From Epiperipatus broadwayi (Eukaryota; Onychophora; Udeonychophora; Euonychophora; Peripatidae), in the NCBI GenBank assembly GCA_028023455.1, contig JAQFVV010006274.1, forward strand, positions 2,606,001-2,670,000: a stretch of DNA of 64,000 nucleotides, in the 5' to 3' direction. Below are positions 62,781 through 64,000 of the stretch, one piece after another. The notes under the pieces were generated by a model, which was given only the letters and a program-made list of their open reading frames with translations, did not search any database and was not told the DNA's origin. A program made the position numbers and the translations under genes. Each line of letters starts with the position of its first letter. Positions within the stretch are counted from its first letter, which is position 1.

Positions 62781-63152
62781 TCATTATATATATACACACA
62801 GATACACAATGAATTTATATTTATAAACCTATTAGCATTGAGCATTATTAGCTGTGTTATTTAAGTAATACATTGTTGGAATGCGGTTTGAAAATTATAA
62901 TTGACTATTTGTTAGCCTGCTTTCAGAACAAATTATATTGACCTGTTTAATGAGATTTATTTAAACTTATTTGTATCAATAATTTGCAATCTTCAGAGTC
63001 TTTATAAACTTATTAGGCCATAAATAAAGGTGATTTTCATCTTTATTGTTAAAAGAAGGTTGCCTTGACAACAGATTGAGATTATTGATTGTTATTGATA
63101 TTGGTACTGTGTAAGTGATGATTGCTTTCAATAAATTTATTACATATATATA

Positions 63153-63407
63153 TATATGTAAAATATATAATTGTTAATTAGAGAAGATATTAATTAGTAT
63201 TAAAGTTTTAGAAAGGATACTTGCTTCGAGCTCTCGAAGAAATGGGCTACGTAACACTAGCTTATTTGAATATTTGTATTTGCATATTTTATTATACATT
63301 TTATGAAGGCTATGAATATGAGGCATGGATCCTCGAAAATGTTAAGCCGATAAACTTTAATACTAATTAATATCTTCTCTAATTAACAATTATATATTTT
63401 ACATATA
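63153..63407. repeat. Palindromic MITE with perfect 56-bp terminal inverted repeats
   Basis: The 56 bp at 63153-63208 (starts TATATGTAAAATATATAATT) is repeated exactly in inverted form at 63352-63407. The 143-bp centre has a small hairpin, CTTCGAG-CT-CTCGAAG, and no ORF. It sits inside the decayed LINE just before the RT domain. Perfect arms indicate a recent insertion. Superfamily unassigned. Confidence 0.9.
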
Positions 63408-64000
63408 GTGAGAAGTAAAGCTATATATATATATGATTTTTCAGATATTATGTTAGATAATGAAAATTGTTTGAGTATAAATGTTAATAAAATTAATATC
63501 ACTAAAGTGATTAATGCAAATTACAAAACATAAATCAAAATCTTCTATAGGCTGTGATGACATTCTTAATTTTTTTTATTAATGGTTGTGCTGATTGGTT
63601 GGCAACTCCACTATAGTTTATCATCAACTTATAAATTAATAAATGTATTATTCCAGACAATAAAAAATATTTAAGATTTTGTCTATATACAAAAAGTGTG
63701 AAATATGATCCTACCAACCATAAATCTATTTCTGTATTGTCACCTTTTCTAGAATTTATGAGAGTTGTATTTATAATAATATAATTTTAGATGTGATTAA
63801 AATATTGCCTGTTTTTAAGCATGAGTTTTTACTAGGAAAATTTGTTTATATTAATTCAATAGTGATATTTGATCATATCACACATGCATTATCTAAGCAG
63901 TCATAACTTCATGTTGTTTATTTAGATATGCCACAGGCATTTAAAAGAATACTTTATAATAGGTTAATTTATAAACTTAAACTGCTGGTATTTAGTCTTC

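Larger units (their letters stand above)
61880..64000 (+). pseudogene. Decayed CR1/Jockey-like LINE (endonuclease end to RT), right end cut by window
   Basis: Plus-strand pieces follow LINE ORF2 order. GKALDLVFS (about 62012-62040) fits the endonuclease C-terminus; SPDSHQSSLDFMIKF (62086 onward) fits its final SDHxxxxF segment; YPNESLKELKKRF (about 62321) fits the linker. RT starts near 63440, with INVNKINITKVI, SSIGCDDI (family SPGxDxI), KSISVLSPFLEFM (family YRPISxLxxxxK) and VYLDMPQAFKRILYNRL (family LDxSKAFDxVxHxxL) running to the right edge. A family E copy and a palindromic MITE interrupt it. Stops are many. Confidence 0.7.

Overview
This is animal (metazoan) nuclear DNA, very A+T-rich (about three quarters A+T by eye). 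It is packed with homopolymer runs, microsatellites, tRNA-like short repeats, palindromic repeats and decayed LINE pieces. The one protein gene I can assign with confidence is a complete, single-exon forkhead transcription factor of the FoxG (BF-1 / sloppy-paired) class at 10884-12080 on the minus strand. Its forkhead domain and several short motifs outside it match bilaterian FoxG. The species cannot be fixed from the window. A protostome such as a chelicerate, mollusc or annelid is my guess, not a reading.

Layout. About 1-20.6 kb is the FoxG neighbourhood. The gene has a TATA-like/CCAAT/GC-box upstream region at 12.08-12.44 kb and long gene-free flanks with almost no dispersed repeats. CpG dinucleotides are kept there, most visibly from about 4 to 18 kb. 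One unassigned ORF remnant (4.2-4.5 kb) and one 50-nt exon-like island (18.60-18.65 kb) also lie there. From about 20.6 kb rightward the DNA becomes repeat-dense and CpG-poor, starting at a long (AT)n and a (TAGG)n/(TAGA)n microsatellite.

The repeat-dense part holds a Gag-like coiled-coil retroelement remnant (minus, 26.7-28.1 kb) and several large inverted repeats: 24.93-25.61, 29.75-31.71 (arms near 1 kb), 43.06-43.35, 45.38-46.20, 47.60-48.17 and a perfect 56-bp pair at 63.15-63.41 kb. It also holds an RTE-like reverse transcriptase end (plus, 31.76-32.71), two minus-strand RT remnants (33.06-34.18 and 36.20-36.54), a 40-bp minisatellite (37.5-38.03), a pair of ~500-bp direct repeats flanking 1.9 kb (48.93-51.90), and CR1/Jockey-like RT remnants (58.29-58.56 and 61.9-64.0, the latter running off the right edge).

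Two short blocks in the repeat-rich part keep CpGs and have richer base composition: 39.65-40.95 kb and 54.37-55.7 kb. Each contains an imperfect RNA-type hairpin (40808-40876; 54420-54500). The second also contains short unassigned ORFs and a palindromic splice-donor-like sequence. These are the best candidates for undescribed functional DNA: enhancers, a distant promoter or first exon, or small RNAs. Nothing here amounts to a multi-gene system. The biology is one developmental regulator in a large low-repeat domain beside decaying transposons. All identity and similarity statements are by eye.
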